Of a stretch of DNA of 49,659 nt, positions 15,801 through 23,949 are shown piece by piece; position 1 is the stretch's first letter, and each line of letters starts with the position of its first letter. A program made the position numbers and the translations under genes. The notes under the pieces are model-generated. The model was given only the letters and a program-made list of their open reading frames with translations, ran no database searches and was not told the DNA's origin. Source of the DNA: a virus; IMG/VR virus record IMGVR_UViG_3300036981_000418, positions 1 to 49,659 of that record. One strand, 5' to 3'.

Positions 15801-16181
15801 TTTCATCTGATCAGTTTCAGCGTGTCTTAAACTTTCTAAATTTGATCTTTCAGCTTTTATTTGCGTTGGTAATTGAGCAATTTGGTTTTGGTAGTTATCT
15901 ATTTGTTGTTGTACATTTTGAAAATTTTGCCATTGAGAATGAAAAGCAGGATTTTGACTATATATACTTTCAAATGAATTTTGTTGTTCGTAGCCACCAC
16001 CAGCTCCCCATTTTCCATTAAGATAATTTTGCATAAAAGATGGCAACTTGTCAAAAATTTCACTTTTCTGCTTTTCTAATCTTAGTATAGAAGTTTTTGC
16101 AGTTTCTAATTGCTCAGTTAATTTTCTAAGATTTACCTCTTTATAAAAAATAGCTGAATTAGAATTTTTATAATTAGCCAT
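12867..16181 (-). CDS. Giant coiled-coil virion protein (1104 aa), probable ejection protein
   Basis: The largest gene of the window encodes long coiled coils (residues 1-350), an Arg/Ala-rich segment (ARAEAQDRARRDLMESLMD, about 500-530), and near the middle the paired motifs KAEGGMIQRHADGGMI. The C-terminal part is helical and charged. No lysozyme or transglycosylase motif was seen. Size, position among the last late genes and the GG-M-I motif shared with its neighbours suggest an internal virion or ejection protein. It begins 2 bases after the gene at 16184 ends. Confidence 0.6.
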   Translation of the reverse strand: MANYKNSNSAIFYKEVNLRKLTEQLETAKTSILRLEKQKSEIFDKLPSFMQNYLNGKWGAGGGYEQQNSFESIYSQNPAFHSQWQNFQNVQQQIDNYQNQIAQLPTQIKAERSNLESLRHAETDQMKAETIRLKELSRIQEELITAKDAAKELQEKSQQYTQTLDPNSEEYQNLASTQEQLAQNIQTLIDQREQIKKEDPLQILNQNSKQNSNTQVPNQEGNVNFDANRSTLEYYNDSASILAKHPDLAAQYNRNKINNPRKALETLVENAYEKDIANGNTDNLIEYRNIIDKIAKEDLEQDIKERKAKAREEIEKANTNPNTGKQYTEEERKAALEAMLNSKEGYPTADMEHLTFAGKPIWHTNIAKNVAARTAQATSPDKPYPYYTKPRIAQPSKEETIAYDLLSKNLLKPEYEQTVKETIDDLKKLKEKSPTENLGEADERAKEKTTNENIEGYVNPKTNSVLDLIQKRAMRNFKENIMPKVSAPFIARGSFNTGARAEAQDRARRDLMESLMDNETQFLASAYDKARATASEDKRTYLNYQLNKANLQGDEILKKGKIAEDISKLMDVNHKNKLLDMEALRTVGQSQRDVEQRKLDLEHQEFENEVNYPIRQIDILNRMTHQLPVGSILGETSNKASPPTRNEQVSPWAQGANMVGSLMAANMMSKAEGGMIQRHADGGMIDKMKDQYLQDLMTRAQNTGGNTQDPWAHYLMGFSSKLGTSSDVMQDLVKGNSQGLSQFMHAKEYNKGLDDQNLGFKKSIIDYLDQADEKKLNKRLHEAQYQKIMAEIGGGDISSRPLSALDPSGNVVVPVIKNGRLAGVNTINPQTGESKYFDYNVIPQSINQESYETAIPTEFNEIQTPKTKELFEITRNPKLPTNAAEKEYYDQDIKNLTKLQEEAQKAKENQNKLESLKSNFPNLNTGLLAPIGNLGSEASYSLGLGKGKAATAAQAFKESKLVDLADAKRVFDKMTDRDVESAKEMSTNPRNTIDSIKENTDVKLAAVKLKQIEATAKETYLAKYGNTRGFDLLYDTWLKNISVFKNIRNKKTKEFIRKGLNEESLETWPEMFNPNFLEKNAETSYDGLSEVNKSQKQQLQKELE

Positions 16182-16183
16182 AA

Positions 16184-17791
16184 TTATTTCCCCATTTTCC
16201 TATCAACTTTCCTTTGAGCATTTTTAAAATATTCAATAGCTGATTTTGCTTTTTTAGGGATAGTATTTCCGTTAGTTCTTTTATCATTACGGACTAATTT
16301 ATAAAATTCTTGAAATATGCTATCTGCTTTTTTTAAATTACCGTCACCAACTGCAACAGTAATATTTTTATCAAATCTATATTCACCTGGACTTACTGCT
16401 ACAGGTTGTTTTTTAGTGAGTTCGGTTTTAATATGTACCGGAACTTTCTCGTAAGCTTCATGAACATCTTTGTTTTTATAAATATAGTTTTTTAAATTAT
16501 CTAATTCCTGATATCCGGCATCAGTATGACCATCTCCAAGACCGGAAGTAACATCAGCAGGCATAATATAATCACCGACATCATAATCATCATGTATATT
16601 ATCTTGTTGCCCTTTGCCATCTCCTATTATCCCACCGCTTTTATCTTCAATTCTACCGCCCTGAGCATAATATTGTCCCGTTTTAAATCCATACATAGGA
16701 CTCATTCCATAAGAAGAACCGATCTCGGTTTGATGGCTATTAAGATAATCACGTTGCGGCTCTTTATGAGCAGTTACATCGACCTTATTGGCACTTGCAA
16801 AATAATCATTTACTCGGTTTTTCTTTTCTTGTTCATTTTTATTATAATCATTCATCTGTTGAGTATATTGTTTTTGCATTTTCAAATTATCTTGATTAGC
16901 TTTATATAACATCCCTCCCATTAAAGCTGTCGGAATCATTACTTTCGGTGTAAACATCGATCCTAATCCTAATGAACCCATTAATCCTGATGAACCTGAA
17001 GCAGCTGCAGGAGCAGCAGCGGCAGCTGTAGCAGCATTTTGTGCTTGAATACTAGCATTTGCAGTTGTAGCACCAGCAGCACCTCCAGCACCTCCAAATA
17101 AACTACCGAGCGCAGGAGCGGCTAATGACCCAAGTCCACCAAATGCAGCAGCTTTTAATGCATCTTTTGGTTTTCCTCCGAAAGCCATATGTCCAAGTCC
17201 TGCACCTGCTGCTGTTGCAAGTCCACTACCAAGCACACCTAAAGCAGACCCGGTTAAAGCCCCTCCAAGAGCTGGCCCGGCTAAACCTCCTAAAAGAGCA
17301 CCGATTAGAGGAAGGAAATATTGCCGTTTTCCGTCTTTAGGATTAACACTTGAGAATCCTCGTACTTCATCAAAAAAATCTAACATGTTAGAGGGACATA
17401 AACATATTTCAGTATCACCACCAATGCCCTGGGAAGCTTCTACAGTAGCTAAAGGACTCTCTGGTTGAATAGTTGTTTTATCTTTATTTTCTTCTGTAAA
17501 CTCATCTAAAGCGTATTCTACTTCACTATCATCTACTTGATGTTCATTTAAATTCTCAACAATCTGTCTTACTAAACGTAAATAAGTAGGATCGGAAAAT
17601 AATTCCGCTAAAGGCATGAATGAACGGATATTACCATGTTCAGGCAAACGGACTTCATTACCTTGAAGAGAATTAAGTAATTCTACTTCTTTTAAATTAA
17701 AATGAGCTTCTTCAGGCACAACTCCACCTGATTTAGCCATTTGGGGATATTTATGTTTTGTTAAAATCTCTCTTAAAAGCTCTTCTTGCAT
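16184..17791 (-). CDS. Gly/Ala-rich virion protein with IPADV-type motif
   Basis: The 535-residue protein has an acidic N-terminal part, then a long Gly/Ala-rich hydrophobic region (about 155-300), then YAQGGRI. After that comes DVGDYIMPADVTSGLGDG followed by an AG-x4-L pattern, a motif common in phage virion proteins as GEYVIPADVVSxLGxG. A second, degenerate copy (PGEYRFDKNITVAVGDGN) lies about 65 residues later. The Gly/Ala region may insert in membranes during DNA delivery. No enzyme motif is visible. Confidence 0.6.
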   Translation of the reverse strand: MQEELLREILTKHKYPQMAKSGGVVPEEAHFNLKEVELLNSLQGNEVRLPEHGNIRSFMPLAELFSDPTYLRLVRQIVENLNEHQVDDSEVEYALDEFTEENKDKTTIQPESPLATVEASQGIGGDTEICLCPSNMLDFFDEVRGFSSVNPKDGKRQYFLPLIGALLGGLAGPALGGALTGSALGVLGSGLATAAGAGLGHMAFGGKPKDALKAAAFGGLGSLAAPALGSLFGGAGGAAGATTANASIQAQNAATAAAAAPAAASGSSGLMGSLGLGSMFTPKVMIPTALMGGMLYKANQDNLKMQKQYTQQMNDYNKNEQEKKNRVNDYFASANKVDVTAHKEPQRDYLNSHQTEIGSSYGMSPMYGFKTGQYYAQGGRIEDKSGGIIGDGKGQQDNIHDDYDVGDYIMPADVTSGLGDGHTDAGYQELDNLKNYIYKNKDVHEAYEKVPVHIKTELTKKQPVAVSPGEYRFDKNITVAVGDGNLKKADSIFQEFYKLVRNDKRTNGNTIPKKAKSAIEYFKNAQRKVDRKMGK

Positions 17792-17811
17792 TATTATCCT
17801 CTAAATTATTA

Positions 17812-18129
17812 TTAATTGTGTCCCAAATGTCTTTTTATTAACTCTTGAGCAAGTTTTGTTCCATGATTAATTAATTTAGGAGCTTCTTCTACGATATGAT
17901 GAGCACCGGAATGAATATATTCGGGAATTTTCTTCATTTGATTGCCAATAACTTCAGAGGATACAGAAGGTAAATGATTTTTTATTTTTTTAAGAACTGC
18001 GCGAGAAGAATCATAAATATCTCCACCGAAACTATGTTCTTGATAAGCTTTTTCAACTAAATTATGAACATGTCCACCATGAGAATAATTACTGGTTTTA
18101 GGTTTTCTATTGCATTTATAATTTATCAT
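17812..18129 (-). CDS. Small His-rich virion-associated protein (105 aa)
   Basis: The protein carries the repeated motif SHGGHVHNL and EHSFGGDIYDSS, a version of the GG-hydrophobic motif seen in the surrounding late genes, then helices and a His/Leu-rich end (IKRHLGHN). It lies between two large probable ejection proteins and is likely a minor virion component. Confidence 0.55.
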   Translation of the reverse strand: MINYKCNRKPKTSNYSHGGHVHNLVEKAYQEHSFGGDIYDSSRAVLKKIKNHLPSVSSEVIGNQMKKIPEYIHSGAHHIVEEAPKLINHGTKLAQELIKRHLGHN

Positions 18130-18149
18130 AAAAATTTTCCTAATTCATA

Positions 18150-19760
18150 TTAATCAAAAGGATTAGTACTAGCAAAAGGATTACGTCCAACATTACTAGA
18201 AGATATATCGTCAAAAGGATTGCGTCCGACATTACGAGTAGGAGTAGTTCGTAAATTAATATTCCTAAAAGGTATGTCTGCAAACTCTTGAGGATTTACT
18301 TTAATATCATTGAAAGGCGTAGAAGACCTATCCGGTGTTTTATTAAATCTAGGAATTGTAGGAAGTTTATTATAAGCTGCATTTCCAGCACTATAAATAT
18401 TATTTCCTAGATTAGATGCAGCTGTTGAGGCGGTATCATAAACTTTTTTTCCAAGACCATATGCTGCATTTCCAAAATCAGATGCAGCATTATAGGCTGC
18501 GTTTCCAAAATTAGATGCAGCATTATAGGCTTTATTTCCTACCTCTGAAAACGATGGAAACCTTGAAGAAGATTGATTAGGATTTTGTGAATTAGAATTA
18601 ATTCCAGGTGCATTGCCACCGCCACCACCTATATAATTATAAAAATTATCTGCTAATTCAATTCCTTTGTTTCTACCTTTAGAAGCAGCAGCATTATAAG
18701 CCATATTACCTGCAATATTTCCTGCAATAGGAGCTGCAAGATGTCCTATAAGAGGAATTCCAGCAGCTAAATTTTGACCGACTTTTTGACCGACAAACTG
18801 TCCTCCTAATCCTCCAATCGCGCCGCCTATTGGTGCTGCAATTCCTCGCATTACATTTTGTATTAATCCCGGTTTAGATGCGTCATTACCTTGCATACTA
18901 GAAGAATTTCCGTTATTAAAAGCACCATAAGCAGCTTTTCCAACGTTATATATATCTCCAAGACCATATGCATTACCTGTACCTTTATATAAATCATTTG
19001 CAACACTATAAGCTGCGTTTCCAACTTTTGGAGCTACATATGAAGCTGCATTATAGGCTGCGTTTCCAAGACCGGAAGCTGCATTATAGGCTGCGTTTCC
19101 AAGACCGGAAGCTGCATTATAGGCTGCGTTTCCAAGACCGGAAGCTGCATTATAGGCTGCGTTTCTTACTCCTGAAAGTGATGGAAGTCCCCAAGCAGAA
19201 GATTGACTAGGATCTCCAACTATATCACCATAAGCATGACCTTCTCTAGGTGGCGTAGACATTTCATTTAACATTTGAGGAGGAGTTGATGTTTGTGATT
19301 CTTTTCTCATAGAATCTTTAATAGGTCTAAATGCATTATTTAAACCATCAAACATATTACCAAGATGATATTCTTTATGACCTGTATGAGCATTAGTTGT
19401 GCCTAAAGAATAACTATCATCTAAAAATTTAGCTAATTCATCAGGCACTAAAGATAATTCGGAATTTTCTCCTGAACCATTATGTTTTAATGTATTAATA
19501 TAATCATTAATCATTCCGCCATTAGCTTTTTTTTTCTCTATTTGACTCTTTAAATGAATTGCAATATTAGGTTGTGCAAATAATGTTTTTAATTTTGAAA
19601 AATCATGCTCAACATCTTCATTATGAACTAAATGATGTAAATTACGAAGACCTTTTACAGAATCATTGTCTAAATGCACAGGAGTAGAACCGGTTTGATG
19701 AGCAAAACTTCTGATCATATTTAAATGATTATTATTATCTAAATTCATAGATTGTCTCAT
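18150..19760 (-). CDS. Ala/Gly/Asn-rich repeat virion protein (536 aa)
   Basis: The N-terminal 150 residues are polar and contain KKKANGGMINDYI. The centre is built on 11-residue repeats (AAYNAASGLGN), four nearly identical and several degenerate, forming amphipathic small-residue helices. A Gly/Ala hydrophobic stretch follows (IGGAIGGLGGQF, LAAPIAGNIAGNMAY), then further AAYNAAS repeats and a polar C-terminus ending in repeated GRNPF. The pattern fits a membrane-active or structural virion protein delivered with the DNA. It starts the set of probable ejection genes; a good AGGAGAG site precedes the ATG. Confidence 0.6.
   Translation of the reverse strand: MRQSMNLDNNNHLNMIRSFAHQTGSTPVHLDNDSVKGLRNLHHLVHNEDVEHDFSKLKTLFAQPNIAIHLKSQIEKKKANGGMINDYINTLKHNGSGENSELSLVPDELAKFLDDSYSLGTTNAHTGHKEYHLGNMFDGLNNAFRPIKDSMRKESQTSTPPQMLNEMSTPPREGHAYGDIVGDPSQSSAWGLPSLSGVRNAAYNAASGLGNAAYNAASGLGNAAYNAASGLGNAAYNAASYVAPKVGNAAYSVANDLYKGTGNAYGLGDIYNVGKAAYGAFNNGNSSSMQGNDASKPGLIQNVMRGIAAPIGGAIGGLGGQFVGQKVGQNLAAGIPLIGHLAAPIAGNIAGNMAYNAAASKGRNKGIELADNFYNYIGGGGGNAPGINSNSQNPNQSSSRFPSFSEVGNKAYNAASNFGNAAYNAASDFGNAAYGLGKKVYDTASTAASNLGNNIYSAGNAAYNKLPTIPRFNKTPDRSSTPFNDIKVNPQEFADIPFRNINLRTTPTRNVGRNPFDDISSSNVGRNPFASTNPFD
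19042..19164. repeat. 33-bp tandem repeat, 3.7 copies
   Basis: Three identical 33-base units (19042-19074, 19075-19107, 19108-19140) are followed by a 24-base partial copy. The length is a multiple of three and the units encode 11-residue protein repeats on the minus strand. Diverged copies lie at about 18370-18540 in the same gene. Confidence 0.92.
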
Positions 19761-19805
19761 CTTTTCTCTCCTTTTTATTCCCTTATTCTTTTAATTTTAA
19801 TCTAT

Positions 19806-20021
19806 TTATTGATATAAGTGAAATTTCTGTATGATATCTCTAACCAACGCAAAAACATGCTTATCTACATCCTCAAAATCGGCATATAATGCTTTAGAAA
19901 ATAGCACCCAATTTTCTTCTATAATTTTTTCAGCTCTATAAGCTATAATCTTATCGTGTTTTATTTTATCGAGGTTAATTTCTATGGTTATAATTTTTAA
20001 TTTAGCCATTACAAAACTCAT
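19806..20021 (-). CDS. Small protein, paralogue of its upstream neighbour
   Basis: The 71-residue product ends VRDIIQKFHLY, matching LIKNIVLKFHLY at the end of the gene at 20021-20212; the rest aligns loosely. The two genes overlap by one base. The products are charged, with no membrane segment or known family. They lie between the tail genes and the ejection genes. Confidence 0.55.
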   Translation of the reverse strand: MSFVMAKLKIITIEINLDKIKHDKIIAYRAEKIIEENWVLFSKALYADFEDVDKHVFALVRDIIQKFHLYQ

Positions 20022-20212
20022 TAATATAAATGAAATTTCAATACGATATTCTTAATTAAATCAATTAAGTGTCTTTTTTTTATGTTAATATCTTTTGAAA
20101 AAATAACTCTTACAAAAGCTTTGTTTACTTCCGAATTGCGATAAAGAACTTCATTAGTTTTGCTCTCTATTAAGGAATGCTTTTCCATAAATGTAAGGTT
20201 TGTTTTTTTCAT
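20021..20212 (-). CDS. Small protein, paralogue of its downstream neighbour
   Basis: The longest frame starts at 20272 inside the upstream gene, but the ATG at 20212, two bases after that gene's stop, fits the tight spacing of this region and gives 63 residues. The C-terminal FHLY block is shared with the gene at 19806-20021, suggesting tandem duplication. Function unknown. Confidence 0.5.
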   Translation of the reverse strand: MKKTNLTFMEKHSLIESKTNEVLYRNSEVNKAFVRVIFSKDINIKKRHLIDLIKNIVLKFHLY

Positions 20213-20214
20213 AT

Positions 20215-20505
20215 TTATGTTATTGCAAAAAAAGAAGTTGAACTTACTAGAAATAAAACCCATTTTTTCCAATCATCTTTATTCGGATAAGAAAGACGAG
20301 TAGGAAATGGGACAGAAGAATCTAAATTATTGTTTTTAATAAATTGATTTGCCCATTCCCACCAATTATCAACTGTGTAAGATGTAGTACTAGTTTCATC
20401 ACTTACTTTAGCAATATCAAAATTAGGAAGATCAATACGAAGTTGTGAAGCCCAACTTTTGAAGGTTGGGAGGGTAGGATTTTGAATGAAATATATATTT
20501 GGCAT
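20215..20505 (-). CDS. Trp-rich phage protein of unknown function (96 aa)
   Basis: Three similar blocks are seen: FKSWASQLRIDLP, WWEWANQFIKNN and WKKWVLFLVSS. Each has a paired Trp followed by a hydrophobic helix, so the protein looks like an internal triplicate. Next to the tail hub gene, it may be a small tail component. It ends in a hydrophobic stretch. Confidence 0.55.
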   Translation of the reverse strand: MPNIYFIQNPTLPTFKSWASQLRIDLPNFDIAKVSDETSTTSYTVDNWWEWANQFIKNNNLDSSVPFPTRLSYPNKDDWKKWVLFLVSSTSFFAIT

Positions 20506-20511
20506 ACTTAC

Positions 20512-22107
20512 TTACTTTATAACTTGTGTTGGTTGAGGGCGTTGGTCTCCGATTGATAATACTACTTGACTTCTTCCCAATATAAAATTGCCTCCTACTT
20601 CATTTGATACAAATTCAATAGCCCATATTCTTGCCATTCTATCGTCATTATCAATGTCAATCTTTTCAGTAGTGGGAGTAATAGTATAAGTTCGTGAATA
20701 AAAAGGAGGAGTATTAGGCCATGCTTTTTTTAATATTCTAAATTCAATATTACCGGTTTGAACAAAATCATTTTCTAAGCGTTTTAAAATAGTACAAGTA
20801 TCATTTTTTACGTCATCTTTTGGAAAAGAAAAATATCTAGTAACAATACGCGATTTAATTGCAGTAACATCATCATATAATATTTGATCTACACCGAATT
20901 CATGCATCCATATCCCATAAGTCTTCACAGGGACTCCCATTACAGGAGGGATAAAAGGATCTACTGAAGACGTTGCTGCTGCAAGTAATGGATAAGGTAA
21001 AACAGCGCTAGGAGGAACGCTACATGTTCTAGACATAAGAGCGTCGTAAAAAGTATTATATTCAGTATTATATATTAATGTTTGATTGCATTCTGTAGAA
21101 TCCCCACTCGGCCAATGAATCCAAATTTCAGAATATTTTTTAACAACTGTAGTGAAAATTCTTCCTTGATATTCTCTATTTAAATTATTAAAAAAATAAT
21201 CAGTGCTTAAATTATTTGAAAGTTTTCTAACTATGCCATCATATAAATAAAACTGTGTATTACCTACCCAATAATAAATATTATTATACTCACAAACGCT
21301 ACTACTACTTAATACGGAAATAGTATCGTCAAGAACTACCGAACTAAAAGTGTCTAAAGTAGCATCATATGTTGAACGTACTAATTTATCTACACACCAA
21401 AATAAAACAGAGACATTAATATTATCACGAATCGTCGCAGCAGTAATAATTTTAGGCGTATTAGCAATAACAGCAGTATTAACAATCGGCCATACTAAAG
21501 GATCAGAAGCCTCAGACCATTGAATTACGCCAAAATTTCCATAAGCAATAACAAATGGTGTAGCTACAATTACACCTCCCGAGGCAGTAACCGGCGCAGG
21601 AGTTGGAACTGCATTATTTAATACTATATCAAAAACACTTGTATCATATGCCCCTCCGTAATAAATATTGCCTTCAATATTACTGTTAGCATTAATATCA
21701 TTAGGAGCAACTTGAGCAAATATTACTGAAAACGGGACACGGGTAGCTGAATCTAAATAGTTTATTTGATCAAATGTCCAAATATTACCTGAAGCAGGAA
21801 CATAACCAGAAGGAGTTCTATTAATTTCAGTGCCAACTATTAATCCATTTGAATCAATATTAAGAAAGCTAATTCCGCCTACTTCTCTTCCTAAATAAAC
21901 ATTTATTGCATTTGAATCATTAAATTCATATAATGTTCTTATAACTTCAGTTGTGCCAGGATATATTAATTTATATCCACCCATTTTTTTAGGGCTATTG
22001 TCGTAAAATCTACACCATTCTCCATCAATATAATATTCAGAATTATAACGCGTATTATCTCTTTTTATACCTACCTTAGAGTCTAAAGATATTACTATAT
22101 CCGCCAT
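20512..22107 (-). CDS. P22 gp10-like tail hub / DNA stabilisation protein
   Basis: The 531-residue protein is beta-rich throughout, with repeated W/Y-containing blades (FGVIQWSEASDPLVWP, VGNTQFYLYDGIVRKL, EIWIHWPSG). It opens with the type of sequence seen in gp10-like proteins (YNSEYYIDGEWCRFYDNSPK). In P22, gp10 (472 residues) plugs the portal after packaging. The neighbouring adaptor and fibre genes fit this placement. Assignment is by pattern and context. Confidence 0.65.
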   Translation of the reverse strand: MADIVISLDSKVGIKRDNTRYNSEYYIDGEWCRFYDNSPKKMGGYKLIYPGTTEVIRTLYEFNDSNAINVYLGREVGGISFLNIDSNGLIVGTEINRTPSGYVPASGNIWTFDQINYLDSATRVPFSVIFAQVAPNDINANSNIEGNIYYGGAYDTSVFDIVLNNAVPTPAPVTASGGVIVATPFVIAYGNFGVIQWSEASDPLVWPIVNTAVIANTPKIITAATIRDNINVSVLFWCVDKLVRSTYDATLDTFSSVVLDDTISVLSSSSVCEYNNIYYWVGNTQFYLYDGIVRKLSNNLSTDYFFNNLNREYQGRIFTTVVKKYSEIWIHWPSGDSTECNQTLIYNTEYNTFYDALMSRTCSVPPSAVLPYPLLAAATSSVDPFIPPVMGVPVKTYGIWMHEFGVDQILYDDVTAIKSRIVTRYFSFPKDDVKNDTCTILKRLENDFVQTGNIEFRILKKAWPNTPPFYSRTYTITPTTEKIDIDNDDRMARIWAIEFVSNEVGGNFILGRSQVVLSIGDQRPQPTQVIK

Positions 22108-22116
22108 TTTATACCT

Positions 22117-23949
22117 TTATACCGGGTTAACTATAAGCCATTGAATAAAAGAGGTGTCTCCTACCGTTCTAGATACAACTCTAAAACTACCATTAGCTAT
22201 AGTATTGACTGATATAACACCAACTACTCCTACACTAGTTAAAGAAGTAAGAAATATTCTTGATGTTGTTTTACATGCAGTGGTATTTACTACTACGTTA
22301 GTAGTGCCATTTAATTGAACTGTTCCAACAGTTCCATTTGCAGCACTATTAGCAGTTACAACTAGATTAGCTATTGAATTAACAGCCACTGCTGTACCTG
22401 TAGCTCCAAGTATCATAGTATTAGAATTTGAAACTTGTGCATTCGCACCAATTGCCATAGCATTAGTTAAACTTCCAACAGTAGAATCAGAATTGTCACC
22501 AATAAATATACATTGATTGTTACTGTTATGAGAATCTCCTGCAACTCTTCCTATAACAATATTATTAGTACCAGTAGTATTGGAAGAAAGAGACTGATAA
22601 CCAATTGCTGTATTACCTGAACCAGTAGTATTTGAATTAAGTGCATTAGCTCCAAAAGCTGTATTCTGTAGCCCAGTAGATATCACACTTCCAGTATTAA
22701 TACCAACGGCTGTGTTATTAGTACCAGTAGGAAGCGGAGAAGGAACTGAATTAGTACCGAGAAAGAAATTATTTGAAGTTAAATTATTATAAATAGGAAC
22801 AGTGTAGGGAGTGGCTGTTGATAAAGCCACATTAATACCGACTAACCCATTTTGTAAACTTCCAAGATTTACTTGATTAGGTAAAGAAGGACTTGAGTTA
22901 GATACCCAAAAGCTAGCTAAATTAGAAGCTGCATTACTTGGAATATTATATAATTCAACGGTATCAGTAAAAAAAGCATATCTTTCCTGATCTTTTAAAG
23001 CATAATTATTTACTCCGCTAAGAACTGAAACTGTGATCGCAAAACCACCGACAGTATTATTATACATATTATATATATTTACTTGTACAGGCGTAAAATA
23101 AACATTTATGTTATTAGATAAAGTTCCGGAAAATATAATAATATTATTATTAGATTGAGTAGGGGTTAAAGTTATATCAATACTTGCAGATACATCTAAT
23201 CCAAGTAGTGAATTATTACCAAAATTTAACCTTCCAATTCCAATAGCATTATAATTAGCACCTCCCGTTATAAAAGTAGAATCTCCAGGAGCAAGATCTA
23301 AAGTAGGCTCATTATTAATAGTATAACCAAGAGGAGCTTGTAGAGTTAAAAGACCTCCAATTGTACTATTATTAATAATTCCAACTATAAATCCATTTAC
23401 AGGAGTAGGAAGAGTAATATTATTAGTACCGCCGGTGTAACTAAGTATCGTACCACGATCACTAGGCTGAACAGCATAGCTGCCTGCTATTATTGTTTCA
23501 GAAAGGTTAGTATTAATCTTAGAATTAGTAAGAGAAGAAAGTCCGTAACCTGCTAAAGCATTAGCATCTGCTCCCGAAGCTCCTATACCTAATAATAATG
23601 TTGCCCATACCCCGGCAACGCTATTATTATCTGTTACAGTACATTGATAAAGTTGCCCAGGATCAATAGTGGCTAAAGAAATGCCATCATTATCATAAAT
23701 AGTAAATTCAAGACTTCCAAAATTAAATATTTGAAATGTTCTACCCGTTCCTACTAAATTAGCAGGTGGAAAAATAAATTGATTAGCAATATTATCAGTA
23801 CTTACATACATTTGTTGAGCAATTATAAACTGTGAATTTGAGTTATTCTCAGGCCATGCAAAAGTAGAATTTCCAATTAAATTAATTTCTTCATATCCAT
23901 ATTGACTAGGTGAGGCAGGAAATAAAGAATAGGGATTAATAAATGTCAT
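22117..23949 (-). CDS. Tail fibre / adhesin with YadA-head-like repeats
   Basis: This 610-residue beta-rich, Asn/Thr/Gly-rich protein has no signal peptide. At roughly residues 405-490 it carries successive repeats NTAVGINTG, NTAFGANAL, NTAIGYQSL and NIVIGRVAG. These resemble the left-handed beta-roll repeats of trimeric autotransporter heads and of some phage fibres. The N-terminal part probably attaches to the tail and the repeats reach the receptor. Its ATG overlaps the end of the upstream adaptor gene by four bases. Confidence 0.7.
   Translation of the reverse strand: MTFINPYSLFPASPSQYGYEEINLIGNSTFAWPENNSNSQFIIAQQMYVSTDNIANQFIFPPANLVGTGRTFQIFNFGSLEFTIYDNDGISLATIDPGQLYQCTVTDNNSVAGVWATLLLGIGASGADANALAGYGLSSLTNSKINTNLSETIIAGSYAVQPSDRGTILSYTGGTNNITLPTPVNGFIVGIINNSTIGGLLTLQAPLGYTINNEPTLDLAPGDSTFITGGANYNAIGIGRLNFGNNSLLGLDVSASIDITLTPTQSNNNIIIFSGTLSNNINVYFTPVQVNIYNMYNNTVGGFAITVSVLSGVNNYALKDQERYAFFTDTVELYNIPSNAASNLASFWVSNSSPSLPNQVNLGSLQNGLVGINVALSTATPYTVPIYNNLTSNNFFLGTNSVPSPLPTGTNNTAVGINTGSVISTGLQNTAFGANALNSNTTGSGNTAIGYQSLSSNTTGTNNIVIGRVAGDSHNSNNQCIFIGDNSDSTVGSLTNAMAIGANAQVSNSNTMILGATGTAVAVNSIANLVVTANSAANGTVGTVQLNGTTNVVVNTTACKTTSRIFLTSLTSVGVVGVISVNTIANGSFRVVSRTVGDTSFIQWLIVNPV

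Noticed and set aside
19042-19164. CRISPR-like array of 33-bp repeats
   Set aside because: Units are contiguous with no spacers and encode protein repeats in frame.
18968-19210. Plus-strand ORF with YRLRFQDRKLH repeats
   Set aside because: It is the antisense shadow of the 33-bp repeat in the virion gene; no ribosome site and no sensible protein.
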